Source: G963668605 sp963668605
Lineage (GTDB): Bacteria; Acidobacteriota; Terriglobia; Bryobacterales; Bryobacteraceae
Direction: 5' to 3'
Assembly: GCA_963668605.1 (NCBI GenBank)
Contig: OY764903.1
Span: forward strand, 7,130,001-7,194,000
Length of the DNA stretch: 64,000 nt
Below the pieces are notes generated by a model, which worked only from the letters and a program-made list of their open reading frames with translations, was not told the DNA's origin and did not search any database. A program made the translations under genes and the position numbers. This document shows positions 49,950 through 59,507 of this stretch, one piece after another. Every line of letters begins with the position of its first letter. Within the stretch, counting starts at the first letter, position 1.

Positions 49950-51410
49950 CTACTGCGGCACCAGCCCATCCTCGGTGATGATAGATGCTTCCTGGTAGTC
50001 TTCGTAATCCGTGTTAACGCCCCAAAGATCATTGGCCTCACCTTGGGCGATGTTGCGCGCTGCCAGGATGCCCATCAGGATGCTGTGATCCTGATTGTTG
50101 TACTTGAAAGAGCCATAGCGGCCGATCACATGGAGGCCATGGATGCCGGTGAGGTAATCCTCAACTGGCTTCAGGTTTTCGCGGTAGCCGCGCTCATAGA
50201 TCGGATAGCAGCGGGGAATGCGGTAGACCTGCCCGGCCAGGACCTCGGCTTCACCAAGAAGTCCGGTCTGGCGCATTTCGCGCGAAGCCATCTCTACCAA
50301 CCGGCTATCATCCCAGCTCCACACGTCATCGTCGGAGAAGCACCAATACTCGAGTGCGAGGATCGTAGTGCTCTTCCCGCGATTGATACTGGGCAGCCAG
50401 TTGCGGAAGTTGGTAACCCTGCCTGTTCTCAAATCGCTCGAATGAACGTACAACCAGTTATCCGGAAAAAGTCCACCACCGTTCACGTGCAAGTAAACCA
50501 GAATAGTATTCCGAAAGCGGAGTCTGGCCGCTTTCTCCTTAATGCCGGCCGGCGCTTCCTCCAGGCCGGACACCATGAGCGGCAGAGGCATCGTGGAAAT
50601 GACATTCGAATATGGAACGAAGTTGCCGCCCGGCAATTCTAGTCCCCGCACCTGCCCATCGCGCACGACCACCCGCTCTATCGGGCTGTCCAAAAATACG
50701 TTATGCCCTTTGGCTCGCACTGCGGCAGCCATCCGTTCATACACCATGCCTGTGCCCTCAACGGGATAGGCAAAACGGTCTACAAGCGTTTTGTGCTTCG
50801 TTCGGCGACTACTGAGAAACGCATTTTTGACCGCCTCATAAAGGGATAACTTCTTGATACGCTGCGCGGCGAAGTCGGCATCCAATTCATCGCAGCGGAT
50901 ACCCCAGAGCTTCTCGCTGTAAGTTTTGAAGAAAATTTCGAATAGCCGGCGGCCGAAGGCTCGCACGACCCAATTTTCGAATGAGCCGTTGTCGGTGGTA
51001 GTGGCCAATTTCTCCCGGCTGTAACTGAGTCCGCAACGGAGCGCCTCAAATACACCTAGCTTGGATAGCGCGTCCAACGGTTTGAGCGGGTAATAGAAAA
51101 ACTTATTGCCGTAGAAGATGCGGGTGAGCCGATCGACCATCTGGTAGTCGGAACCCACAACTTCGAGCCACAGTCTGTTGACGCGAGCGTCGCTCGAAAA
51201 GAACCGGTGCGGACCGATATCCACGATCTGGTCCCAGAGCTCGATCGATTTCGCTAAACCGCCGACACCAGATGATGCCTCGTAGAGATCCACTTCGTGC
51301 CCGGCTTTGGAAAGCTCATAAGCCGCGGTCATGCCGGCCGGGCCGGCTCCTATCACCGCGACGCGCGTCTTATCTGGTAAGCAGCGTTTGTTCGATGGAA
51401 TCTCGACCAT
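49950..51410 (-). CDS. FAD-dependent oxidoreductase, UDP-galactopyranose mutase-like
   Basis: A 486-residue flavoprotein. The dinucleotide-binding motif 'VAVIGAGPAGMTAAYELSKAG' is followed by 'VDLYEASSGVGGLAKSIEL' and 'IGPHRFFSSDARVN'; 'FFKTYSEKLWGI' and 'DRFAYPVEGTGMVYERMA' resemble the mutase/amine-oxidase family that modifies nucleotide sugars. The ATG at 51410 is chosen; the reading frame is open to a GTG at 51458 without a ribosome-binding site. It overlaps the end of galE by 41 bases, so both belong to one surface-polysaccharide operon. Confidence 0.85.
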   Translation of the reverse strand: MVEIPSNKRCLPDKTRVAVIGAGPAGMTAAYELSKAGHEVDLYEASSGVGGLAKSIELWDQIVDIGPHRFFSSDARVNRLWLEVVGSDYQMVDRLTRIFYGNKFFYYPLKPLDALSKLGVFEALRCGLSYSREKLATTTDNGSFENWVVRAFGRRLFEIFFKTYSEKLWGIRCDELDADFAAQRIKKLSLYEAVKNAFLSSRRTKHKTLVDRFAYPVEGTGMVYERMAAAVRAKGHNVFLDSPIERVVVRDGQVRGLELPGGNFVPYSNVISTMPLPLMVSGLEEAPAGIKEKAARLRFRNTILVYLHVNGGGLFPDNWLYVHSSDLRTGRVTNFRNWLPSINRGKSTTILALEYWCFSDDDVWSWDDSRLVEMASREMRQTGLLGEAEVLAGQVYRIPRCYPIYERGYRENLKPVEDYLTGIHGLHVIGRYGSFKYNNQDHSILMGILAARNIAQGEANDLWGVNTDYEDYQEASIITEDGLVPQ

Positions 51411-52578
51411 CACTGAAAAGCCTCTTCGATCTCGTCGTATTCGCCCACTTCCAAGCACAATCGATCATCTCAGGCAGGTCGAATTGCGGTGCCCACTTCA
51501 ACGCCGCGTTTGCAGACGAAGCATCGGCTATGAGCACGTCCGGATCTCCGGGCCGCCTCGGACTCACCCGCCAAGGGGCTTTTCGGCCGGTGACCGTCTC
51601 GGCTACATCAATGACCTGCCGCACCGAATGCCCCTTGCCCAAGCCAAGGTTGAGTGCGACGCTCTCCCGGCCATCGCGCAGGTAGGCTAACGCCTTGACG
51701 TGCGCTGCCGCCAGATCGCTGACGTGGATGTAGTCTCGGACGGCGGTGCCGTCCGGCGTCGCGTAGTCGTCTCCCAAGACCAGAAAATGAGGCAACTTTC
51801 CAAGGATCGCATGGATCACCAAAGGAACAATGTGAGTCTCGTTGGTATGCTCCTCACCGAGTTCACCTTCCGGGTCGGCTCCCGCCGCATTGAAGTAGCG
51901 CAAGGCGACATAGCGGAGCCCGTGAATCTCCCCAAACCACCTTAATTGCCGCTCAACCGCCAATTTCGATTCGCCGTAAGGGTTCGCGGGAACCTGCGGG
52001 TGTGTTTCAGAGATCGGGACGGATTGCGGATAACCATAGGTGGCGCACGAGGACGCAAAAACAATCCGTTTTACACCTTCGGCGCACATTGCATCGAGCA
52101 GTGCGGTTCCGGCGGCGGCGTTGTTCCGGAAGTACATCCCCGGATCGCACATCGATTCGCCGACCAGCGCGCTGCCTGCGAAGTGGATGACGGCGGCAAT
52201 GTCGTAGCGGCGCAGAACCGCTCTTACGAGACTGCGATCGGCGATGTTGCCCTCTACGAAGGGACCCCAGCGTACAGATTCGCGATGCCCGGTACTCAAA
52301 TCGTCAATTACTACCGGTGTATAGCCGGCCTGAGCCAGAGCCTTGGATGTGTGGCTTCCGATGTAGCCGGCGCCTCCAGTTACCAGAACATTGCACGGGT
52401 TGTCCGAAGCGGGGCGCACAGAAGTGCCCGTTGCCGCCTGCAGACCCAGCAGTTCGGCGGAAGTTCCACCCGGCTCATTCGAAATCCCCTTACCGCGACC
52501 GTGTTCCCGTTCGGGAAACGAGTCCGAAGCTTCGGCGGTTGATTTCTGTTGACAATCTGGCTGAGATGCCGAACCCAT
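51370..52578 (-). CDS. galE: UDP-glucose 4-epimerase
   Basis: A 402-residue extended short-chain dehydrogenase converting UDP-glucose and UDP-galactose. The NAD motif is 'VLVTGGAGYIGSH' (residues 64-76), the active site 'FASSCATYGYPQSV' and 'NPYGESKLAVE' (YxxxK), and 'RYFNAAGADPEGELGEEH' is diagnostic. The first 60 residues, polar and without any family match, are not found in typical GalE (about 340 residues). A GTG at codon 54 (52419) would give the usual length. The C-terminal 24 residues are encoded in the overlap with the flavoprotein gene. It supplies UDP-Gal for the mutase-like enzyme. Confidence 0.9.
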   Translation of the reverse strand: MGSASQPDCQQKSTAEASDSFPEREHGRGKGISNEPGGTSAELLGLQAATGTSVRPASDNPCNVLVTGGAGYIGSHTSKALAQAGYTPVVIDDLSTGHRESVRWGPFVEGNIADRSLVRAVLRRYDIAAVIHFAGSALVGESMCDPGMYFRNNAAAGTALLDAMCAEGVKRIVFASSCATYGYPQSVPISETHPQVPANPYGESKLAVERQLRWFGEIHGLRYVALRYFNAAGADPEGELGEEHTNETHIVPLVIHAILGKLPHFLVLGDDYATPDGTAVRDYIHVSDLAAAHVKALAYLRDGRESVALNLGLGKGHSVRQVIDVAETVTGRKAPWRVSPRRPGDPDVLIADASSANAALKWAPQFDLPEMIDCAWKWANTTRSKRLFSDGRDSIEQTLLTR

Positions 52579-52781
52579 GAATCTTCTTTCTGTGCGAGTC
52601 GTTCGCTCGCGAGGATTTAATCGGCGTTTAGGGTAGAAACTTTAGGTGTTCCGCCCTAATCCACCTGATACCGGAACCACCCCGGCCACTATCTTCAGGT
52701 CTGCTTTGTGCTGCCGAAAGGTGTACAAAGACTCATCGCGCCTCTGTCGCGACCTAAGGAAAGAGCCGATAGATTTGCCGT

Positions 52782-54518
52782 ATGGAGAGTCCGATTTCCG
52801 CTCAATCTTCGAGGTTGCTCTGGTGTCTGCTCGGCAAACCTTGGTGGCTGTTGATCGTGTTGGTGCCGATGTACTGGGTGGCATTCCACACGCCGGCCAT
52901 CGGACACTTTCACGACGATGGTCTGTACCTCGTGACTGCCAGAGCGCTCGTCGAAGGCAACGGCTATCGGATTGACAGTCTCCCTTCAGAATTGCCGCAG
53001 ACGAAATATCCGGTCTTGTATCCGGCCATTCTGGCCGGACTTTGGAGACTCTACCCCGAATTCCCGGCCAATGTGGTTGTGTTCAAATTGCTCTCGCTAC
53101 TGTGCACGATTGGATGGGGGATCGCTCTCTTCCGCCTGTTTCGGGAGGAGGGTGAGGATTGTGTTACTTGTTGGTGGATCCTCTTCTTCACGGCGCTTTC
53201 TGGGTACGTCGCATTTCTAAGTTCCTCGGTGTTGCCCGACACGATGTATTGCCTGTTTACGGCGCTTGGAATCCTTTTGGCGCAGCGTGTTGCGGAAGGA
53301 CGTAGCGCACACCCGCAAGCCGCCATTTTTGTGGCGGCGGTGTGCGGGTCCTGCGCTATGCTCATTCGCACTGTCGGCGTCGCATTCCTTGGTGCAGCAG
53401 TCCTCGTTTTGCTTTTGCGGCGACACGTCCGGCTGGGTGTCATCTTTGCCGCTACCTGTTCCGCCCTTTGTCTGCCATGGATAGCCTGGCAGTTACGCCA
53501 GCCGTTGCCCAGTGACCTGATTGAGGCCTATTATTCGCGGCTCTGTTATGTTGGCGGCACCATTCTCTCCGGGCATCCGCCCTCTGAGGCGATCCAAGGA
53601 TTCCTGACCAATACCGCTTTCCTGCTCTACATATTCCCTTCGATGTACTCGCTACCTACGGACTGGTTTACTGGGATCGTTGGCGTTCTGATAGCGTTGC
53701 TGTCGCTTGCTGGCCTGATCGTGGCTCTGCGGCGCCGCACCACTGTTATTCACCTTTGGTTCCTGTTTTCCATCGGGATCCTGCTGTGTTGGCTGTGGCC
53801 GCCGCAACGGTATTTCGTGCCGTTGCTGCCGGTCGCATTGTGGCTGTCCGTAGCGCCACTGCGCGCAATGCTGCGGGCCACCCCGCGCTGGATGCCTGCT
53901 CGTCACGCGGCCCTGGTGGCACTTGCCGTTGTGGCATGCGTGTCCCTGTTTTCGCTTACCGCAGCGGCGCGAACGATGGCAGAAACAGGGCTGCCGGCAA
54001 TCGGGCTGATGGTCCCCGATGAATGGAGCAAGACGCTTGCGCTCATCGATTGGGTGAAACACAAGACGCCGATTGGCAGCGTCATCGCCGCCAATCTCGA
54101 TCCGCAGTACTATCTGTTGGCAGGCAGGAAAGCCATCCGACTTTGGCGCTACGACGCCTATCCGTTGATCTATGACGGCGAGACGGAGCGCTGTCCGCTT
54201 GGTGAGTTGGAAGAAATGCGTACGTCGCTCCTACGCCACAAGGTGGATTACGTCGTCCTCACTCCGGCCACCATCTTCACTGAAAGCACCCACTACTTCC
54301 GGCATTTCATTCGAATGCAGCGTCTGCGTCCTGGTGCTTTCGAACCGGCGGCACGCCTGCCAGATTGCAGGTACAGTATCTACCGGGTCGACCGCTCCCG
54401 CTTGCAGGGTCCGCCGATCATCGAGACGGATCACATGAAGCTGGACAAGAGCGGCATGAGCGGGTGGGTGACAAACCCTCCTCCAATCGCGCGCGCAGTG
54501 CCAGAATTAATTCGCTGA
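52782..54518 (+). CDS. Membrane glycosyltransferase, GT-C (mannosyltransferase-like)
   Basis: A 578-residue integral membrane protein with roughly ten to eleven helices. An acidic motif after the first helix ('FHDDGLYLVTARALVEG') and the topology match dolichyl-phosphate-mannose-type/ArnT-like transferases (PMT family, GT-C fold), which use polyprenyl-phosphate sugars on the outer face of the inner membrane. The C-terminal 150 residues are a soluble periplasmic domain. It lies divergently from galE across a 203-base gap. Acceptor unknown. Confidence 0.75.
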   Translation: MESPISAQSSRLLWCLLGKPWWLLIVLVPMYWVAFHTPAIGHFHDDGLYLVTARALVEGNGYRIDSLPSELPQTKYPVLYPAILAGLWRLYPEFPANVVVFKLLSLLCTIGWGIALFRLFREEGEDCVTCWWILFFTALSGYVAFLSSSVLPDTMYCLFTALGILLAQRVAEGRSAHPQAAIFVAAVCGSCAMLIRTVGVAFLGAAVLVLLLRRHVRLGVIFAATCSALCLPWIAWQLRQPLPSDLIEAYYSRLCYVGGTILSGHPPSEAIQGFLTNTAFLLYIFPSMYSLPTDWFTGIVGVLIALLSLAGLIVALRRRTTVIHLWFLFSIGILLCWLWPPQRYFVPLLPVALWLSVAPLRAMLRATPRWMPARHAALVALAVVACVSLFSLTAAARTMAETGLPAIGLMVPDEWSKTLALIDWVKHKTPIGSVIAANLDPQYYLLAGRKAIRLWRYDAYPLIYDGETERCPLGELEEMRTSLLRHKVDYVVLTPATIFTESTHYFRHFIRMQRLRPGAFEPAARLPDCRYSIYRVDRSRLQGPPIIETDHMKLDKSGMSGWVTNPPPIARAVPELIR

Positions 54519-54548
54519 TTTCCTTGGTTTCCTCGCAGAATCGTCGAC

Positions 54549-55847
54549 CTAAGACCTCTCATACCCCTCGTCCAGCACCTCGACGACATGCATCACGCGC
54601 TGACCCTTTCCATGGAGCCGTACTCCGGCTTCGAGTTGCAGCAGGCAACCGGGATTGGCTGTCGCTACGATGGTGGCTCCGGTGGCGTTGACGGCCTGCA
54701 TCTTCTTTTCGAGGATCGACATGGCCATCTCGTTTTGCACGACATTGTAGATGCCGGCGCTGCCGCAGCACAGGTCGGAAAACGCCATTTCGCGGAACTC
54801 CAGGCCGGGCACGCCTCTCAAAATCTGGCGAGGAGGAACGCGCACTTTTTGCCCGTGCGCGAGATGGCAGGAGTCCTGATATGTCACCGCAGCGTTCAAC
54901 GGTTTAGTTGCGGGCACGAGGTCGATGGACGCCAGAAACTCCGTGATGTCCTTCATCAAACCCGCAAATTCGCGCGCCTTGCCCGCGTAAGCCGCGTCGT
55001 CTTCGAGCAGTTCGCCGTACTCTTTCAGCGTCGAACCACAGCCGGCGGCGTTGGTAATGATCGCGTCGAAGCCGCCTGACAGTACGGCGTCGATGTTCTT
55101 GCGTGCCAGCACGCGCGCCTCATCCTTCAACCCGGAATGCACATGCAGCGCGCCGCAGCAGGTCTGGCCCGGCGGAATCGTCACCTCGCAGCCGTTCTTG
55201 CACAACACGCGCACGGTCGCCTCGTTCAGCCGCGCAAAGCTGACGTTGGCGATGCAGCCGGCCAGAAACGCTACGCGGTAGCGCTGCACTCCTTCCGCAG
55301 CGAACACCTTGCCGATGTTGCGGAAGAAGAACGGCGCCTGCGCCGACGGGGCCAGAGCTTCGATGCGTTCCAACGGTCCCAGCAAGCGCAGGAGTTTCGA
55401 CGAGCGTAGCAGCTTCTGAAGTCCACTCGCCTGATAGAGATACAGCGCGCCGCCCGCGATTTCCAGCGCCACGCGCGACGGCAATAAATGGCGGAAAATC
55501 AGTGTGCGGAACCACTCGACCGGCAGAGGACGCCGCCGCTGCGCTTCGATCTGGGTGCGCGCCCCCTCCACCAGACGGCCGTACTGCACGCCGCTTGGGC
55601 AGGCCGTTTCACAAGCACGGCAGGCCAGGCACAGGTCGATGTGCCCGACGTAGGAGGGCGTGATCTGCATGTTGCCCTGCGCAACCTGCACCATCTGGTA
55701 GATGCGTCCGCGTGGGGAGTCCATTTCCAGGCCGAGTTCGCGATATGTCGGGCAGGCGTTGAGGCACAGGCCGCAGTGTATGCAGCGGTCGAGGTCGAAT
55801 TGCTGGGGTGCGTCGTGGCGGACGCACACCGCGTCAGATGCGCCCAT
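54549..55847 (-). CDS. glcF: Glycolate oxidase iron-sulfur subunit GlcF
   Basis: A 432-residue protein. Two 4Fe-4S motifs, 'CIHCGLCLNACP' and 'CLACRACETACPSG', are followed by two CCG domains ('QTCCGALHVHSG' and 'LCCGSAGIYN') that bind heterodisulfide-like or further clusters. It passes electrons from the flavoprotein subunits GlcD/GlcE to the membrane. It overlaps glcE by 14 bases. No glcD is adjacent, so the FAD-linked catalytic subunit must be encoded elsewhere or replaced. Confidence 0.9.
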   Translation of the reverse strand: MGASDAVCVRHDAPQQFDLDRCIHCGLCLNACPTYRELGLEMDSPRGRIYQMVQVAQGNMQITPSYVGHIDLCLACRACETACPSGVQYGRLVEGARTQIEAQRRRPLPVEWFRTLIFRHLLPSRVALEIAGGALYLYQASGLQKLLRSSKLLRLLGPLERIEALAPSAQAPFFFRNIGKVFAAEGVQRYRVAFLAGCIANVSFARLNEATVRVLCKNGCEVTIPPGQTCCGALHVHSGLKDEARVLARKNIDAVLSGGFDAIITNAAGCGSTLKEYGELLEDDAAYAGKAREFAGLMKDITEFLASIDLVPATKPLNAAVTYQDSCHLAHGQKVRVPPRQILRGVPGLEFREMAFSDLCCGSAGIYNVVQNEMAMSILEKKMQAVNATGATIVATANPGCLLQLEAGVRLHGKGQRVMHVVEVLDEGYERS

Positions 55848-56979
55848 ACAGCCTCCCCTTGTTCAGCAGACCCTGCGGGTCCAGCATTTGCTTCACGCGC
55901 TCCATCATCGGGAAATCGCTTCCGGTTCGCGGCCAGAGGCACAGGTCGGTGCGCCGGGCCGCGGGCGCGAACTCCACCGCGCAATGCCATGGGCGTTCTG
56001 CGGTGCGCATCATCCAGTCCGCCAGCGAATCCGCCGACGGAAAGCACAGATAGCTGACGCCGGAACCCGCGCGAGCGAGAACCGGGTCAGCGCTCGATTC
56101 GAGCACGTCTTTCAATCCTGCGAGCGTCGACGAGCAGCGCACGACGGCGGCCTGTTCCCGCTGAGCGACGTACTCCGGCACGAACTCGCGTACCGCGCGC
56201 CAGAGCGCCTCATCCGGCGGTCCCTCGACGGCAGTGGCGCCGGGCAATTCGTTCTGGTAACGATCCAGCACCGCACTGCTGCCGCCGGCCTGCACCAAAA
56301 GGACGAAGCCCTCAAGGCCCAAGCGTTGCGCCGCCGGCGGGTTTGCCAAATCGATGGCCGCGGGTTGCAGGACGCTGCGCAAAATTGCGTCGCGCGCCGC
56401 GATGGCTGCGTCCGCCTTGTCGAACTGCATCAGGAATGAGCGGCTGCCCGGCGGCTGCGGCGCCACTTTGAAGTTGATCCGCGTCATCGCGGCGAGCGTT
56501 CCGAACGAGCCGACCAGGAGTTTCGCCATGTCGAGCCCGGCCACGTTTTTCACTACCATGCCGCCGGACTGCACCAGGTTGCCCTCCAGCGTGGCAAACT
56601 GCATGCCGATAATCGAGTCGCGCGCCGTGCCGTAGAGTCTGCGGCGCGGGCCGCTGCAATTGGCCGCAACTACGCCGCCTACCGTAGCGCCGTCGAAGAA
56701 CGGCGGATCGAGCGGCAACATCTGGCGGTGTTCGGCCAGTTTCCGGGAAAGTTCAGCGAACGGCAAGCCGGCTTCGACGCTGATCGTCAGGTCGCGCGGA
56801 TCGTACTCAACAACGCGCCGCAGTGCACAGGTCGAGACTACGATCCTGGCTTCCGTCAGTGGACCTCCCATGTTGGCCTTGGTCGAGGCTCCGGCTAATG
56901 CTACCGTCTTGTGATCCGCCGCCGCGCCGGCCAGCAAGGCGGCCATCTGTTCGGCTGTTTCCGGTTTTTCCATCCGCAT
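55834..56979 (-). CDS. glcE: Glycolate oxidase FAD-binding subunit GlcE
   Basis: A 381-residue FAD_binding_4 protein. Landmarks are 'LTISVEAGLPFAELSRKLAE', 'DPPFFDGATVGGVVAANCSGPRR', 'RDSIIGMQFATLEG' and 'GGMVVKNVAGLDMAKLLVGS'. These are the p-cresol methylhydroxylase-type FAD fold, shorter than GlcD (about 480 residues) and at the usual GlcE size. The C-terminus ends 'MLDPQGLLNKGRLYG', characteristic of the family. Works with GlcF in glycolate/lactate oxidation. Confidence 0.9.
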   Translation of the reverse strand: MRMEKPETAEQMAALLAGAAADHKTVALAGASTKANMGGPLTEARIVVSTCALRRVVEYDPRDLTISVEAGLPFAELSRKLAEHRQMLPLDPPFFDGATVGGVVAANCSGPRRRLYGTARDSIIGMQFATLEGNLVQSGGMVVKNVAGLDMAKLLVGSFGTLAAMTRINFKVAPQPPGSRSFLMQFDKADAAIAARDAILRSVLQPAAIDLANPPAAQRLGLEGFVLLVQAGGSSAVLDRYQNELPGATAVEGPPDEALWRAVREFVPEYVAQREQAAVVRCSSTLAGLKDVLESSADPVLARAGSGVSYLCFPSADSLADWMMRTAERPWHCAVEFAPAARRTDLCLWPRTGSDFPMMERVKQMLDPQGLLNKGRLYGRI

Positions 56980-57154
56980 CCACTCCCATGCTTCGCTTTT
57001 TCGGCGGCCGGGTCAAATGCGAGCGCTTGGTACTGGTAGCACCAAATTCTCATTTTGCGCCCTAATCCGGTCTGGTCCAGGATCAATCCTGTGAAATCTA
57101 TGTTACATTCCTTTAAGCGCATACGTTCCCCGTGCGAAGCGTAGTGTCGTTGTC

Positions 57155-58219
57155 ATGCCGGAGATAGAAGCTCGAATTCTGATCGTCGACGACGAAGAGG
57201 CCGTCCGTAGCCTGTTGGTGGAGTTCCTCGCCTTGAGTGGCTATGAAACCGCGGGTGCGGCGAATGGGAGGGAAGCTCTCCGCCGGGTTGCCGAGCGGCC
57301 CGTCGATCTGATACTGACCGACCTGCGCATGCCGGCAATGGACGGTATGGAACTGCTGCGCGCCATCGTGGAACGCGGCGACGAGACCGCCGTCGTGCTA
57401 GTGACCGCGTGCGAGGATTTGCCGGCGGCTGTGGAGGCCATGAAGGCGGGCGCTTACGACTATCTGGTCAAGCCGCTCGATTTGGGAATGGTCACATTAG
57501 CCGTCGAACGCGCGCTGCGCAAGCGCCAGGGCGTGCTCGCAGCCAAGCTGGCCGCTTTTGACCAATCGCTCGAATTGCAGAGATTCGGGGATCGCTTGCA
57601 GGAGGCGTCGCAGGAGGCGCTTGAAATGCTGGTGGCCGTTCTGGACGCTCGCGAGCGGGAGACGATGTGCCACTCCAAACGCGTCAGCGAGTTCGCCGTC
57701 CATCTTGGCCAGGTCATGCATTTGAGTGAAAACGAGATCGAGACCCTGCGCCGCGCCGCATTGCTGCACGACGTGGGCAAAGTCGGAATCCCCGACGCCA
57801 TCCTGGGGAAGCCCTGTGACCTGACGGAGGCCGAACGCGACGAAATGCGGCGGCACCCGGAGATCGGACACCGCATCCTGCAAGCGGTGGCAAGCCTGCA
57901 CCCCGCCGCTGAGATCGTGCTGGCGCACCACGCGAATTTTGACGGCAGCGGCTATCCAGTCACCTGGGCAGGCGAGCGAATTCCACTCGGCGCGCGCATC
58001 TTCTCCGTCGTCGATTGTTTTGACGCGATGACGTCGGACAGGCCCTATCGCAGCGCGCTCTCCGGAGAGGAAGCGCGCCGCGAGATTGTCCGTTGTTCCG
58101 GAACGCAATTCGATCCAGGCGTCGTTGCTGCATTCGCTTCCGTCGAGTTGAGGGTCTGGGACGAAATCCGTGCGCGGCTTGGCGCGGATGTGCAGAGCGA
58201 ATCTTCACCGGCCCGGTGA
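57155..58219 (+). CDS. Response regulator with HD-GYP domain
   Basis: A 354-residue protein. The receiver domain (1-120) has D12, D13, the phospho-acceptor D56 ('LILTDLRMP') and K106. A linker helix leads to an HD-GYP phosphodiesterase domain: 'LLHDVGKVGIPDAIL' with H205 and D206, 'HPEIGHRIL' and 'HHANFDGSGYP' (residues 258-268). HD-GYP proteins hydrolyse c-di-GMP, so it probably lowers this second messenger in response to a sensor kinase not seen nearby. The residue after HHA is Asn instead of the common Glu-Arg pair, a minor variation. Confidence 0.9.
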   Translation: MPEIEARILIVDDEEAVRSLLVEFLALSGYETAGAANGREALRRVAERPVDLILTDLRMPAMDGMELLRAIVERGDETAVVLVTACEDLPAAVEAMKAGAYDYLVKPLDLGMVTLAVERALRKRQGVLAAKLAAFDQSLELQRFGDRLQEASQEALEMLVAVLDARERETMCHSKRVSEFAVHLGQVMHLSENEIETLRRAALLHDVGKVGIPDAILGKPCDLTEAERDEMRRHPEIGHRILQAVASLHPAAEIVLAHHANFDGSGYPVTWAGERIPLGARIFSVVDCFDAMTSDRPYRSALSGEEARREIVRCSGTQFDPGVVAAFASVELRVWDEIRARLGADVQSESSPAR

Positions 58220-58265
58220 TAGAATTGGTAAGGTAGAGCTATTTTTGTGAAAGCTACTTTTCTCC

Positions 58266-59471
58266 ATGGACTCTCGTCGTAATTTCATTGGCAAGGTGGC
58301 CACCGGCATCGCGGGCACCCTCGCCGTCCCCTCGGTTGTCCTGGGGGCCAACGAACGCATTCGTCTCGGTATCATCGGCGCCGGCGCGCGCGGCATGGAG
58401 ATCGTGCGGGAAGCGATGTCGTGCCCGAACACGGAGTTCGTCGCATTCGCCGATGTCTACACGCGCAAGCTCGAAGAGGCGCGCCGCGTTGCCCCGAACG
58501 CGAAGACTTACTTGAACTATAAGGACCTGCTCGAAGACAAGTCGATCGACGCGGTCCTGATCGCCACGCCGCAACACTTGCACTGCGAGCACTTCATCGC
58601 CGCTCTCGACGCGGGCAAGCACGTCTATCAGGAAAAGACGATGGCCTTCACCGTCGACCACGCCAAGAAGATGCGCGCCGCCTACAAGCGCGCCGGCCGG
58701 CGCACGGTGCAGATCGGCCATCAATCCTGCTCGACGGGACAGATGGTGGACACGCTCAACTTCCTTGGCCAGAAGGATTGGATGGGCAAGGTTACGGCCA
58801 TCCACGCGCACATGTACCGCAATACGCCGCATGGCAAACCGCAGTGGTCGCGCCCGGTTTATCCGGACATGACGCCCGAAAACATCATCTGGAAGGCCTT
58901 TCTAGGCGGTGCCTCGGAGCGTGATTTCGACGCTAACCGCTACGTCAACTGGCGCTTCTTCTGGGATTACTCCGGCGGCAACATCTACGAAAACATGTGC
59001 CACCAGCTTTCGTTCTGGTACAAGGCCATGGGGATCCAGATTCCGAAGGCCGTCACGATGACCGGCGGCATCTATCTCTGGAAAGACGGGCGCGAAGTGC
59101 CCGACACGATGAACGTCTCCATGGAGCATCCCGAAGAGATGTTGTTCAGTTGGGATTCCGGCTTCGGCAACAGCCAACTGGGTGCCTCCGAAGACGTGCT
59201 CGGCACGGACGGCACCATCTCCAAGGCGCAGCAGATTCGCTATCTGCCGCAGAAGGTGAACCGCAAGGACGGCATCGAAGTGTTGGGGCAGACTAAGACC
59301 ACGCCCGCCGCGCACATGCGGAACTTCCTCGATTGCATCCGCTCGGGCCAGGAAACGAACTGTCCGTTCGATGTCGGCTTCCGAGTCTCGATCGCCTGCC
59401 GCATGGCGGTGGAAAGCTATCGCCAGGGCCGCACGATGCGTTGGGATGCCGCCAAGGAAGAGATCGTCTAG
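58266..59471 (+). CDS. Exported Gfo/Idh/MocA-family oxidoreductase
   Basis: A 401-residue protein with a Tat signal ('SRRNFIGK', residues 3-10) and a hydrophobic stretch to about residue 28, so it is exported folded with its cofactor. The NAD(P)-binding part has 'IRLGIIGAGARGMEIV', and 'IATPQHLHCEHFIAALDAGKHVYQEKTM' is the conserved second strand-loop. The Gfo/Idh/MocA C-terminal domain follows ('ENMCHQLSFWYKAMG'). Likely acts on sugars or inositol-type substrates in the periplasm. Many Solibacter-like bacteria carry dozens of such genes. Confidence 0.85.
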   Translation: MDSRRNFIGKVATGIAGTLAVPSVVLGANERIRLGIIGAGARGMEIVREAMSCPNTEFVAFADVYTRKLEEARRVAPNAKTYLNYKDLLEDKSIDAVLIATPQHLHCEHFIAALDAGKHVYQEKTMAFTVDHAKKMRAAYKRAGRRTVQIGHQSCSTGQMVDTLNFLGQKDWMGKVTAIHAHMYRNTPHGKPQWSRPVYPDMTPENIIWKAFLGGASERDFDANRYVNWRFFWDYSGGNIYENMCHQLSFWYKAMGIQIPKAVTMTGGIYLWKDGREVPDTMNVSMEHPEEMLFSWDSGFGNSQLGASEDVLGTDGTISKAQQIRYLPQKVNRKDGIEVLGQTKTTPAAHMRNFLDCIRSGQETNCPFDVGFRVSIACRMAVESYRQGRTMRWDAAKEEIV

Positions 59472-59507
59472 GCCATTCGCGCCGGACAACATCGCTGAGG
59501 AGATCGC

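Noticed and set aside
49872..50642. 256-codon ORF on the plus strand
   Set aside because: It is antisense to the UDP-galactopyranose mutase-like gene, which has clear FAD-binding motifs.
52628..52659. Inverted repeat TTAGGG / CCCTAA between galE and the membrane glycosyltransferase
   Set aside because: Only six base pairs with a 20-base loop; too weak to call an operator or terminator, though it lies in a divergent promoter region.
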